Shown: piece by piece, positions 34,029 to 41,812 of the stretch
Layout: each line of letters starts with the position of its first letter
How positions within the stretch are numbered: position 1 is the stretch's first letter
Notes under the pieces: model-generated
The model's database searches: none
What the model was told of the DNA's origin: nothing
Seen by the model: only the letters and a program-made list of their open reading frames with translations
From: Chloroflexota bacterium
GTDB taxonomy: Bacteria > Chloroflexota > Anaerolineae > Aggregatilineales > Phototrophicaceae
Assembly: GCA_020161935.1 (NCBI GenBank)
Contig: JAIUNI010000001.1
Location: forward strand, 248,001 to 312,000
Direction: 5' to 3'
Length of the DNA: 64,000 nt
Position numbers and translations under genes: made by a program

Positions 34029-35993
34029 ATGCCCCTTACCATCACTCACCCGTTAGCCCGCTGTGCGGTGTTTGTCTGCCTCATGATGGGTTTCAACCTC
34101 CCATATCAATCATTGGACGCTGCTCCATCTATTAGCGTTACAACGACCTCATTTTTGCGGGATGAACGTCAATGTTCAGGCACGTTTATTCGGCATACAC
34201 TCGACCACATTACGACCGTCCCCAGTGGCAACCGGGTGCGTATGTTCGAGGCGAACGGCGGCGGAGTTGCGATTAACGACCTCGACAATGATGGTGACAT
34301 GGATATTGTGCTGGCGAACCACGCCGGTAAAAATACGATTTTGTGGAACGAAGGTGGTCTAGCGTTCCGCACCGAGCATTTGCCGCATGGTGAGTCCCGC
34401 GCGGTCACGGTGGTCGATGTGGATGGCGATGGTTGGCTGGATCTCTTTTTCACACGCACAGAGATCGCCCCGACGTATATGCACAATGACGGGAAGGGCG
34501 GCTTCTTGCGGGAGTTCGTGGCGGGGCTGGCGAAGCCGCTGTACGCGATTAATTGGGCGGATATGGATGGCGACGGCGATTTGGATTTGGCTGGGGCGAC
34601 GTATGATGCCAGCTTATTGACCGACTTCGGGCAAGATTTCTTGATGAGTGGCAACGGCGGTGTCTATTATTACGAGAACGACGGGGGTAGGTTTCAGGTG
34701 AACGCGCTTGCGACCAGCGCTCAAGCACTGGCGTTGGCGCTGGTTGATGTGAACGGTGATGGACACTTGGACATCTGGGTGGGGAATGACTTCGCTGTGC
34801 CTGACCAAGTTTGGTACTGGACGGAAACCGGATTTGAGCCAGAAACGCTGCTCCAAACAATGAGCCACAGTACGATGAGCCTCGACTTTGGCGACATCAA
34901 TAACGACGGTTCGGTCGAAGTATTCTCAACGGATATGAAGCCTTATGAAGACGACGCGCAGGGGCAGGTGGTCATGCCCGATATTACACGGTCGATCAAT
35001 GAAGGGCGCAACTTGAATACCGACCCCCAAGTGACCGAAAACGTTTTACAGACGATTGGCAGCTTCACGAATACGGCGCGGACGGCGGGGGTTGACGCGA
35101 CCGGTTGGAGTTGGTCGGGTAAGTTTGGTGATCTCGACCAAGATGGTTACTTGGATTTATACGTCGTGAATGGGTTCGCCGAGATGGGGACCTTCCCTGA
35201 TTTGCCTAATCATGAATTGGTTGAGGCGAACCAAGCATTCAAGAATACAGGTGATGGTCAATTTGAGCTGATGCCTTCGTGGGGGTTGGGGTCAGACAGC
35301 GGCGGGCGCGGGATGAGCATGGCGGACATGGATGGTGACGGCGATCTTGATATTGTCGTCAATAACTTACGTGCGCCAGCGGAACTGTTCGAAAATCAAC
35401 TGTGTGAAGGCAGTCGTTCAGCGGTCGATTTGCGATGGGTGGACAGCTTGAATACCCGCGCAATTGGCGCGAACCTGACGCTGACTACTGATGCGGGCAT
35501 TTACAGACGCACCGTCAAGGCGAGCAGCGGTTATCTATCCGGCGATCCGTCACAGATACATTTTGGCTATCCGACCGGAACTGTGTTACAACAACTCACA
35601 ATCGAGTGGCCGGATGGAACGGTATCAGAGATGGTTGATCCGGCGACGAACGCGCTGATTGAGGTTACAAGGACGGATCGTGAAACCACAGTGGTTTTGC
35701 ATGGAGCGCATATGGATGATACTAATCAATGTCTACATGCACAAGTTTACGGGCAGGTGCAAGGGGTTAGCTTCCGGTTTTATACACAGCTACGTGCTAA
35801 AGCGCTTGCGGTAACAGGTTGGGTGCGTAACCGCAGCGATGGCAGTGTTGAGGTGACGGCGAGAGGCAGCAGGAAGCAGCTTGAAGAACTGCTGGTGTTT
35901 TTGCAGCGTGGATCACCCGCAGCGAACGTTATCCGTGTTGAGGTGAATTGGCTTGTAGACTGTGAAGAATTCTCGGAATTTAGTATTCGATAA
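34029..35993 (+). CDS. Exported FG-GAP/VCBS repeat + ASPIC/UnbV protein fused to an acylphosphatase
   Basis: 654 residues. Signal peptide about 1-31. Seven calcium-binding repeats of the DxDxDG type (such as DLDNDGDMDIVLAN, DVDGDGWLDLFF, DMDGDGDLDIVVNN) form a beta-propeller, followed by an ASPIC/UnbV domain (about 475-545, AIGANLTLTTDAG, IEWPDGTVSEMV). The last 93 residues (562-654) are a complete acylphosphatase: YGQVQGVSFRFYTQLRAKA with the phosphate-binding Arg and GWVRNRSDGSVEV with the catalytic Asn. An ATG at 35712 with GGAG five bases upstream could start a separate acylphosphatase in the same frame. Full-length product would carry the enzyme outside the membrane. Confidence 0.85.
   Translation: MPLTITHPLARCAVFVCLMMGFNLPYQSLDAAPSISVTTTSFLRDERQCSGTFIRHTLDHITTVPSGNRVRMFEANGGGVAINDLDNDGDMDIVLANHAGKNTILWNEGGLAFRTEHLPHGESRAVTVVDVDGDGWLDLFFTRTEIAPTYMHNDGKGGFLREFVAGLAKPLYAINWADMDGDGDLDLAGATYDASLLTDFGQDFLMSGNGGVYYYENDGGRFQVNALATSAQALALALVDVNGDGHLDIWVGNDFAVPDQVWYWTETGFEPETLLQTMSHSTMSLDFGDINNDGSVEVFSTDMKPYEDDAQGQVVMPDITRSINEGRNLNTDPQVTENVLQTIGSFTNTARTAGVDATGWSWSGKFGDLDQDGYLDLYVVNGFAEMGTFPDLPNHELVEANQAFKNTGDGQFELMPSWGLGSDSGGRGMSMADMDGDGDLDIVVNNLRAPAELFENQLCEGSRSAVDLRWVDSLNTRAIGANLTLTTDAGIYRRTVKASSGYLSGDPSQIHFGYPTGTVLQQLTIEWPDGTVSEMVDPATNALIEVTRTDRETTVVLHGAHMDDTNQCLHAQVYGQVQGVSFRFYTQLRAKALAVTGWVRNRSDGSVEVTARGSRKQLEELLVFLQRGSPAANVIRVEVNWLVDCEEFSEFSIR
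35712..35993 (+). CDS. acyP: Possible independent acylphosphatase start inside the fusion gene
   Basis: From this in-frame ATG, a 93-residue protein of exactly the usual acylphosphatase length would be made; it hydrolyses carboxyl-phosphate bonds in the cytoplasm. GGAG lies five bases upstream, the Arg (VSFRF) and Asn (VRN) needed for catalysis are intact, and the upstream ASPIC/UnbV domain naturally ends about 10 residues earlier. Whether one fused or two products are made cannot be told from sequence; no stop codon separates the two parts. Confidence 0.5.
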   Translation: MDDTNQCLHAQVYGQVQGVSFRFYTQLRAKALAVTGWVRNRSDGSVEVTARGSRKQLEELLVFLQRGSPAANVIRVEVNWLVDCEEFSEFSIR

Positions 35994-36018
35994 TTCAACC
36001 GAATGAAGGCGATAGGTT

Positions 36019-37056
36019 ATGGAGAAGCTGAATCGAAAAGCGTTAAATAAAGCAGTTGTTGAGATCGCGAATGCGTTAGGCGAGACTGAGGATATTCCAA
36101 TTGAACAGATCCGCAAGATTATCCAACTATTCGGAGTCGAGTTCGCACGGAAAATACTTGATGAGACCATGACGGTTGAAGCGCAAGGTGGTTTGATGCT
36201 GATGGATCAGTCGCGTCGGCGCAGCACCGGCGGGGTTTACTTTCGTCTTATCCGCGATAATATTTCGCTCGAACAACAATTCCAGATTTTCCCGACACCA
36301 GATTGGAAAAGGAAAGCCCTCATTCCGAAGCCCGTATCCGTGCCGCTTTTGGATTGGACGGAACGCTTGGCAATTATCGAGAGGTTACGTGTTCATCAAG
36401 GAGAGATTGTTTCCATGAAAGTACAATTGGTGGGTCGCCCCGGTTCAGTGGTCAAGCGACCGGACGTAGTTGTCACCACCATGTCTTATGTCGCCTCAAT
36501 GCCGATTCTTCCACACGGGATTCCCATTCCGCCACAAGCGCCCACGCTCTATACGGTTTACATGACCCCTAAACAATGGTCATCGGTTGAGAAGCCGCTC
36601 GAAAATCCTGAAGACCGGCTCTATATTGAGGGGGTTTGTGCGCCTGACCCTGAGTCAAACGGAATGGCGATTTTCGTTACACTCATTCGTAACGAGATTA
36701 AACCCGTTAAATTATTCCCCACCCCCAAAGAGCCTGCTGCTCCGAGGACGACTTCGGATGCACCGACCGATACGCAAGGTGCGGCGAAACCGCCCAAGAA
36801 ATCCCGATTTGATGACCTGCCGTCGCAGTCTGGTAGCCCGCAGGCTAAGGCTAACGCGAAAGGAGAGGGCGGTATTCCCCCTGAAGCAGCAGCAAAGCTG
36901 AAAGAACTCTATGCCTCAGCCTCGGTGTTCCGGCAGAAGCTAGAGGCGATCTTAGCCAAGCCCAAGGGACAGCAGTTCGGGTTGGAGATGACCCAAAAGC
37001 TGCTAAAAAATGTTCAGGATGAAATTGCGGTTATCGAGGGCAAGCATAAGCGGTAA
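36019..37056 (+). CDS. Protein with PHAX-like RNA-binding domain
   Basis: 345 residues, no signal peptide or membrane segment. The N-terminal region (about 22-75) reads IRKIIQLFGVEFARKILDET, then QGGLMLMDQSRRRSTGGVYF and RLIRDNIS, which agrees with the PHAX RNA-binding domain known from the eukaryotic snRNA export adaptor: a helical unit with G-G-L and SRRR(T/S)xGG(V)(Y/F)F. The central part (about 120-235) is beta-rich and unrecognised. A low-complexity Pro/Ala/Lys segment (about 240-290) precedes a C-terminal helical segment rich in Lys/Gln (about 290-345). I infer RNA binding; the target is unknown. It starts 25 bases after the acylphosphatase fusion and ends at a strong terminator. Confidence 0.72.
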   Translation: MEKLNRKALNKAVVEIANALGETEDIPIEQIRKIIQLFGVEFARKILDETMTVEAQGGLMLMDQSRRRSTGGVYFRLIRDNISLEQQFQIFPTPDWKRKALIPKPVSVPLLDWTERLAIIERLRVHQGEIVSMKVQLVGRPGSVVKRPDVVVTTMSYVASMPILPHGIPIPPQAPTLYTVYMTPKQWSSVEKPLENPEDRLYIEGVCAPDPESNGMAIFVTLIRNEIKPVKLFPTPKEPAAPRTTSDAPTDTQGAAKPPKKSRFDDLPSQSGSPQAKANAKGEGGIPPEAAAKLKELYASASVFRQKLEAILAKPKGQQFGLEMTQKLLKNVQDEIAVIEGKHKR

Positions 37057-37076
37057 TCCGAAGCGAGTTTGAGGGA

Positions 37077-37113
37077 ACGGGCGGGATATGCATCCTGCCC
37101 GTTTTTGTTTTTA
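37077..37113 (+). terminator. Intrinsic terminator after the PHAX-like gene
   Basis: Eleven-base-pair stem ACGGGCGGGAT / ATCCTGCCCGT (one G-T) with loop ATGC, then TTTTTGTTTTT. It ends right at the stop of the convergent flippase gene. Confidence 0.9.
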
Positions 37114-38619
37114 AGCCTGTGCGCTGATGCCGATTTTGCGGGTAACGCGCTGCACAATACCCCTGATGAGCGCCCGTTCCTCGTCAGTGAAGGCTTTCGT
37201 CAGCCAGATGAAGGCGAGGTAGACGACTACACCGAGGGCGATGGTGATAAAGAGATTAATCCCTAGTTCATGCAGAATAACAATCACCGCACCCATGCCG
37301 ATGGCAGAAGCTAACACCCGCAGCAAATGTTTGAAGCCCAACCCCGGCCCGAACTCCCGACGGAACAGCAGGTAAAAGAGCGACGCGGCGTAGGTATCGC
37401 TGATGACGGTGGCGAAGGCCGCGCCGATCATGCCCAGCGGTCGGATGAGGACGATATTCACCACAATATTGACGATAGACTGGGTGACGTTAATGCGTGC
37501 GGCTGCCCGTTCCTTGACGATGGCGGTGGTCATATTGCCGCAGAAGTTGTTGTACAGCACGGCTGGCAAGTCCCAAATAATGATGAAGAACGCGATATAT
37601 GCGGCACGGTTTTGCGGCTTGTAGAGTGTGCTGATGAGTGGTTCGGAGAGCAGCATCCCACCGATGGCGATGGGCAGCGCAAGGAACAGCATCATCTTGA
37701 CCGAGCGGAAGTACCAGCGTGGCGCTTTGGTGGGATCGCCCGCGTGTTCACGGGCGAGGGTGGGTTGGAAGGCATCGTTGAAGGCTTGCGCCAACGTCGT
37801 GAAGTTCAGCGTGAGGTTATAGGCGATGCTGTACCAACCGATTTCGGCGGCACTGAACTGGAATTGATTGAGGACGATACGGTCGGCAAAGCGGTTTGAA
37901 GTGAGCGCGAACTGAATGAGGCCGAAGGGTAAGCCATATTGAAGGATGCCCCACCACATACTGCGGTTAATGTGAAAGCTCGGCGGTCCGAAATTATTGC
38001 GCTTAACAACGCGGTAGGCCAAGAAGATCAGCACCGGAATGTTGATGAAGCCAGCGATGATGAGCCAGAAGAAGCTCTTGCTGATGCTGACGAGAATAAA
38101 ACCGGCGATCAGGATGACAATCTGCCCGATGACGTTGAACATTTGGGAGATGTCGACACGTTCGTTGCCTTCAATCACCATCAACAGTGGATAGAGAAAG
38201 GCTTGGAAGAAATAAGTGCCGCAGAATAGGGCAATCGCAAGCAGTTTTTCCGACGAGTAGGGTGTGAGGAATATGAAGGCTGAACCAATGGTGACGATGG
38301 ATGTGACAACCGCCAGCAGCAGCCGCAGCACCACCATATCCCAGAAGTAGCGCCCGGTCGCACTGCGGTCACGGGCGATTTCGCGGCGGAAGTACTGGGT
38401 AATGCCCAAGTCGCCTAGGACTTGGAAGTATGACACCCACGAGATAATGACGTTGTAGGTGCCGAATTCCGCGTCGCCGAGGGTGCGGATGACGAAAATT
38501 TGGAACAGGAAGCTGACAATACGCAGTGCAATTTGGGAACCAACGCCGAAAAGCGTATTGCGGAGAATAATACGACCAGCGCTGCGATTTTCGGTGGGCG
38601 TGTTGTTATCATTGGTCAT
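37111..38619 (-). CDS. Polysaccharide flippase (Wzx/MATE-like, MVF superfamily)
   Basis: 502 residues with 12-14 predicted membrane helices. The N-terminal segment (GRIILRNTLFGVGSQIALRIVSFLFQIFVIRTLGDAEFGTYN) is typical of oligosaccharide flippases, which move lipid-linked sugars across the inner membrane. GDLGITQYFRREIARDRS is the conserved first cytoplasmic loop. C-terminal basic tail. There are no glycosyltransferase or polymerase genes next to it, so the substrate is unknown; the next GT2 gene is 20 kb away. Confidence 0.85.
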   Translation of the reverse strand: MTNDNNTPTENRSAGRIILRNTLFGVGSQIALRIVSFLFQIFVIRTLGDAEFGTYNVIISWVSYFQVLGDLGITQYFRREIARDRSATGRYFWDMVVLRLLLAVVTSIVTIGSAFIFLTPYSSEKLLAIALFCGTYFFQAFLYPLLMVIEGNERVDISQMFNVIGQIVILIAGFILVSISKSFFWLIIAGFINIPVLIFLAYRVVKRNNFGPPSFHINRSMWWGILQYGLPFGLIQFALTSNRFADRIVLNQFQFSAAEIGWYSIAYNLTLNFTTLAQAFNDAFQPTLAREHAGDPTKAPRWYFRSVKMMLFLALPIAIGGMLLSEPLISTLYKPQNRAAYIAFFIIIWDLPAVLYNNFCGNMTTAIVKERAAARINVTQSIVNIVVNIVLIRPLGMIGAAFATVISDTYAASLFYLLFRREFGPGLGFKHLLRVLASAIGMGAVIVILHELGINLFITIALGVVVYLAFIWLTKAFTDEERALIRGIVQRVTRKIGISAQA

Positions 38620-38771
38620 ATGGCTTGCCTATCATTTGAGAGGGAATGCTGCGGCGTAACTGTAGACGAAGCGTCCCGAAAAATCCATATTAAGACAATG
38701 CTTGCATGTGGTGCAAGCATCGCGGGTTAGTATGTCACCTTAAGCTAACAGATACCTTGCGTGACCCTACC

Positions 38772-38800
38772 TTGACTTCAATTAACGCTGACTTTATAAT
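38772..38800 (+). promoter_or_regulatory. Sigma-70-type promoter for rpmF-fabD
   Basis: TTGACT, 17-base spacer, TATAAT: five of six and six of six matches to the housekeeping consensus. It lies 40 bases before the rpmF start codon, in the 220-base gap to the divergent flippase gene. Confidence 0.85.
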
Positions 38801-38839
38801 CGCTCCACTGTCGAACAATGTACTGAGGAGAAACATCTC

Positions 38840-39025
38840 GTGGGTCCGCTGCCAAAACGTAGACATTCCCCCAGCCGTCGTGGCAAACGCCGTTCACACG
38901 ACGCACTGAGCCTCAACCACCTCGTCGTGTGCGAAACCTGTGGTGATTACCACGTCGCCCACCATGTTTGCCCCAAATGCGGTACGTATAAGGGTGAAAC
39001 GGTTGTTGAAGTCAAAGAAGCGTAA
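38840..39025 (+). CDS. rpmF: 50S ribosomal protein bL32 (zinc-ribbon form)
   Basis: 61 residues. The basic N-terminus (GPLPKRRHSPSRRGKRRSHDAL) and zinc ribbon CETCGDYHVAHHVCPKCGTYKG are diagnostic of bL32. Four cysteines mean it is the zinc-containing form. GTG start at 38840 with GAGGAG about 11 bases upstream. As in many bacteria rpmF is followed by fatty-acid genes (here fabD), but a terminator-like hairpin lies between them, which would favour rpmF output. Confidence 0.95.
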   Translation: MGPLPKRRHSPSRRGKRRSHDALSLNHLVVCETCGDYHVAHHVCPKCGTYKGETVVEVKEA

Positions 39026-39048
39026 GCATAACTGCAAACGTGAATAAG

Positions 39049-39084
39049 AGCCGCGCTGCGATGAACAGGGCGGCTTTTGTTTTG
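39049..39084 (+). terminator. Terminator after rpmF
   Basis: AGCCGCgCTG / CAGgGCGGCT stem with one mismatch and a seven-base loop, followed by TTTTGTTTTG. It sits between rpmF and fabD, so read-through or a second promoter must serve fabD. Confidence 0.8.
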
Positions 39085-39164
39085 TTTGGGCGGTAGATTT
39101 TGCAACGCTTGGCAAGTGGATGTGTTTTTAAAGATATATTCATTCGTGTAAGGATAAGAGCAAG

Positions 39165-40115
39165 ATGGACTGGAAGAAAACCGCGTTCGTATTTCCGGGG
39201 CAGGGGTCGCAAACCGTCGGCATGGGCAAAGACCTCGCCGAAGCGTACCCGATTGTGCGCCAAACCTTTGAGCAAGCTGATCGTATCCTCGGTTTTTCGT
39301 TGAGCGACCTGTGCTTCAATGGGCCGGAAGATGGGTTGAACGACACTTACAACACGCAACCGGCACTGTATACGGTTGGCATCGCGACCTTACGTGCGTT
39401 GCAAGCTGAACTGCCTTCCGCTGTACCGGTATTCGTGGCAGGTCACAGCTTGGGCGAATTTACGGCGCTGGCGGCAGCAGGCGCGGTGTCCTTCGAGGAT
39501 GGGCTGCGGTTGGTGCGGGAACGCGGTCGCTTGATGCAGGCGGCAGGGACGAAAAGCCCCGGCGCGATGGCTGCCGTGTTGGGCTTGGATGCGCCGCAAG
39601 TCCGCGAGATTTGCGCGAACGCCAGCCAGCAGACAGGCGGCGTGTTGATCCTCGCGAATGACAACTGCCCCGGTCAGAATGTGATTTCCGGCGATGCGGC
39701 GACACTGGAAGTTGGGATGCAACTGCTGACCGAAGCGAAGGCCAAAAAGGTGGTGAAGTTGGCGATCAGCATCGCGGCGCATTCACCGCTGATGGAAAGT
39801 GCGTCGGCGGAATTCCGGCAGGTCTTGGCGGCAACTCAATTTACCACGCCGACTGTGCCGGTATACGGGAACGTGGATGCTGCCCCGATTGCGGCCGTGG
39901 ATGCGATACGTCGTGAACTCGATTTGCAGCTTACGAATTCGGTGCGCTGGACAGAATCAGTACAGGCGATGGTGGCGGCTGGGGCGGAAACCTTCATCGA
40001 GCTGGGGCCGAAGGATGTACTCGTTGGGCTGCTTAAGCGTATCGACCGTTCGACTTCCGGTAAGGCGATCAACAGCGCGGAAAGTTTGCAAAAATTGGTG
40101 GCCGAGAACCAATAA
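39165..40115 (+). CDS. fabD: Malonyl-CoA:ACP transacylase
   Basis: 316 residues. Transfers malonyl groups to acyl carrier protein at the start of fatty-acid elongation. N-terminal FVFPGQGSQTVGMGKDLAE, nucleophile GHSLGEF (Ser about 93), Arg in RERGRLMQAA, and catalytic His in ISIAAHSPLM (about 205) are all there, as in single-domain FabD. Length fits. No other fatty-acid synthesis gene is near, which is slightly unusual. 139 bases after rpmF. Confidence 0.95.
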   Translation: MDWKKTAFVFPGQGSQTVGMGKDLAEAYPIVRQTFEQADRILGFSLSDLCFNGPEDGLNDTYNTQPALYTVGIATLRALQAELPSAVPVFVAGHSLGEFTALAAAGAVSFEDGLRLVRERGRLMQAAGTKSPGAMAAVLGLDAPQVREICANASQQTGGVLILANDNCPGQNVISGDAATLEVGMQLLTEAKAKKVVKLAISIAAHSPLMESASAEFRQVLAATQFTTPTVPVYGNVDAAPIAAVDAIRRELDLQLTNSVRWTESVQAMVAAGAETFIELGPKDVLVGLLKRIDRSTSGKAINSAESLQKLVAENQ

Positions 40116-40319
40116 GGCAGTTTGCACAACCAATTGCGCGAACCATGCTGCAACCTGCCACATTGACAGGCGCTTATGGAAGAGTCACAATACAGACGCA
40201 AACTTTTACTAAGGAATCAACAAGCCATGTTGACGGCGATTACTACCACTAATATGGATACTATCTGCATAACATGACCCGGTGGGGGCTTGTCCAGTTT
40301 GCTCCGTTTCGTTGACACA

Positions 40320-40346
40320 GCACCCCATCAGGGGTGTTTTTGTTTG
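40320..40346 (+). terminator. Intrinsic terminator in the leader of the aminotransferase gene
   Basis: CACCCC-ATCA-GGGGTG followed by TTTTTGTTTG. It lies between fabD and the aminotransferase start codon, only 17 bases before that gene's GGAGG. It may end fabD transcripts or act as an attenuator: TGGGG at 40283-40287 could pair with CCCCA at 40323-40327 and disrupt it. Confidence 0.8.
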
Positions 40347-40373
40347 TTCAGGCAGAATAATTGGAGGTTATTT

Positions 40374-41699
40374 TTGGTTACGCAAGACTACACACAGGTC
40401 AATTTGGATACACCACAGTTCGTTGTGCCGCCAGCCAACCGCATTCCGGTCAATCATTATCCGGCGGAGATGCTGGCAATTCCACCGTCACGGATGTTCC
40501 TCATTCGGGATGCGCTGAAGAAGTACAAGGAAGTCGCTGGAGCCGATGCGCCAACCTTCGATGCGTCGCAGGGTGATGGCGGGGCGAGCCTGCCGGGTGT
40601 TCCGGCGGAGATTTTGCAGCGGGCAGCCGAAATCCAGATTAAGCACGGCACGGCTTACGACCAACCGTGGGGGACACCGATGTTCCGCAAGGCGGCGGTC
40701 GAGCAGTACTGGAAGCTCGATCCAGCGACAGGGTGGGGCGAGCCGAATGTGTGCTTCGTGCAGGGCGGGCGTGATGGCCTCCAAAAAGCCTACGGGGCGA
40801 TGTTGGCATTGGGGAACAAGGAAACCGGTGATGCGTTGGTCGTCAGCCGTGTGCCGTGGATTACCTATAACTGGGGGCCGTACATGGCGGGGCTGAACGT
40901 GCTGTTGGCTCCGGGTAATCCGGCGGAAGGCTGGCGTTATACCTCGGAGTCGATTAAGGCGACGGCTGAGTTCGCGGCGAAAGAAGGCCGCAAGGTGGCG
41001 GGTATCGTCATTACATCGCCGGATAACCCAACAGGGCGTACCATTCCGGTTGAAGAACAGATCGAGCTGGCACGGGCAGCGTTGGAAAGCGGTTATGCCT
41101 ACGTGCTGTTTGACTGGATTTACCACTGGGTAACGGATGGTGGGCCGTCGGACATCAACATGGTGCTGAACGCATTTCCACCGGAGCAGCGTGAACGGCT
41201 GATTTTCTTAGACGGCATTACCAAGAGCTTGGGTGGTAGCAACGTTCGGAGTGCTCATCTGGTCGCCGGTAAGAAGGTGATTGATTACATTACCAGCCAA
41301 GCGTCACATGGCGTTGTGCCAGCTTTCTATGCACAGGCCGTAGCAATTGCGGCTTATGAGATGGGCTTCGGCAAGGCGGCAGCCAGCATTATCGAGCCGT
41401 GCCGTGAAAGCCGGAAGATACTGCGGCGTGAACTGGCGGCAACCGGCGTGAAGGCCATTATGGGTGACGGCTACTATGCGTTCATTAACTGCGAGCCGTT
41501 CATTAAGGCGGGCGGATTAGCGGACAGCGAAGCCTTGATGACGTACTTATCCGAGCAGTATGGTGTGGCGGTTGTGGCGGGGATTTACTTCTCAGATGCG
41601 GGTAAGAACTGGGTACGGTTTTCGTATGCGTTGCCACCGGAAAAGACGGAAAAAGCCTACCGGCGGATGTACGAAGGCTTGAGCAACTTGGGCAAGTAG
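40374..41699 (+). CDS. Class I/II PLP-dependent aminotransferase
   Basis: About 441 residues, fold-type I. YDQPWGTPMFRKAAVEQYW, the ITSPDNPTGRTIP block (Asn-Pro contacts) and the Schiff-base Lys in DGITKSLGGSNVRSAHLV are as expected for aspartate/aromatic-type aminotransferases. Specificity cannot be read from the sequence. TTG start at 40374 chosen because GGAGG is six bases upstream; the frame opens 84 bases further back, but this would cross the terminator hairpin. A clear terminator follows. Confidence 0.88.
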   Translation: MVTQDYTQVNLDTPQFVVPPANRIPVNHYPAEMLAIPPSRMFLIRDALKKYKEVAGADAPTFDASQGDGGASLPGVPAEILQRAAEIQIKHGTAYDQPWGTPMFRKAAVEQYWKLDPATGWGEPNVCFVQGGRDGLQKAYGAMLALGNKETGDALVVSRVPWITYNWGPYMAGLNVLLAPGNPAEGWRYTSESIKATAEFAAKEGRKVAGIVITSPDNPTGRTIPVEEQIELARAALESGYAYVLFDWIYHWVTDGGPSDINMVLNAFPPEQRERLIFLDGITKSLGGSNVRSAHLVAGKKVIDYITSQASHGVVPAFYAQAVAIAAYEMGFGKAAASIIEPCRESRKILRRELAATGVKAIMGDGYYAFINCEPFIKAGGLADSEALMTYLSEQYGVAVVAGIYFSDAGKNWVRFSYALPPEKTEKAYRRMYEGLSNLGK

Positions 41700-41723
41700 C
41701 CTAAGCGGCTGGTGATGAGACGT

Positions 41724-41753
41724 AAGGCACATCGAAGGGTGTGCCTTTTAATT
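41724..41753 (+). terminator. Intrinsic terminator after the aminotransferase
   Basis: AAGGCACA-TCGAAGGG-TGTGCCTT, eight perfect base pairs, then TTAATTT. It insulates the aminotransferase from the leftward island genes. Confidence 0.85.
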
Positions 41754-41759
41754 TGTGCA

Positions 41760-41790
41760 GTTACCTGATAAACAGGTGATAACAGGTAAC
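41760..41790. repeat. Nested inverted repeat at the left edge of the AT-rich island
   Basis: GTTACCTG ... CAGGTAAC, eight perfect pairs, enclosing ACCTGATAAACAGGT. AACAGGT also occurs twice as a direct repeat, ten bases apart. It is 23 bases past the methyltransferase stop (leftward). Could be a terminator for the island operon or a boundary structure. Confidence 0.6.
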
Positions 41791-41812
41791 ATTAAGGAGA
41801 TGATTAATTAAC

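Noticed and set aside
35712..35993. Treating the fusion as a sequencing artefact (lost stop codon)
   Set aside because: Cannot be shown from one sequence; frame and codon use are continuous, so the fusion is reported together with the alternative internal start.
40116..40319. A known riboswitch class in the aminotransferase leader
   Set aside because: I could not match the conserved cores of SAM, lysine, glycine, T-box or similar classes; only a possible attenuator hairpin remains.
41760..41790. Palindrome as an attachment site of the AT-rich island
   Set aside because: No matching direct repeat could be found at the other edge (46.37-46.66 kb), and there is no integrase or tRNA gene. Kept only as an inverted repeat.
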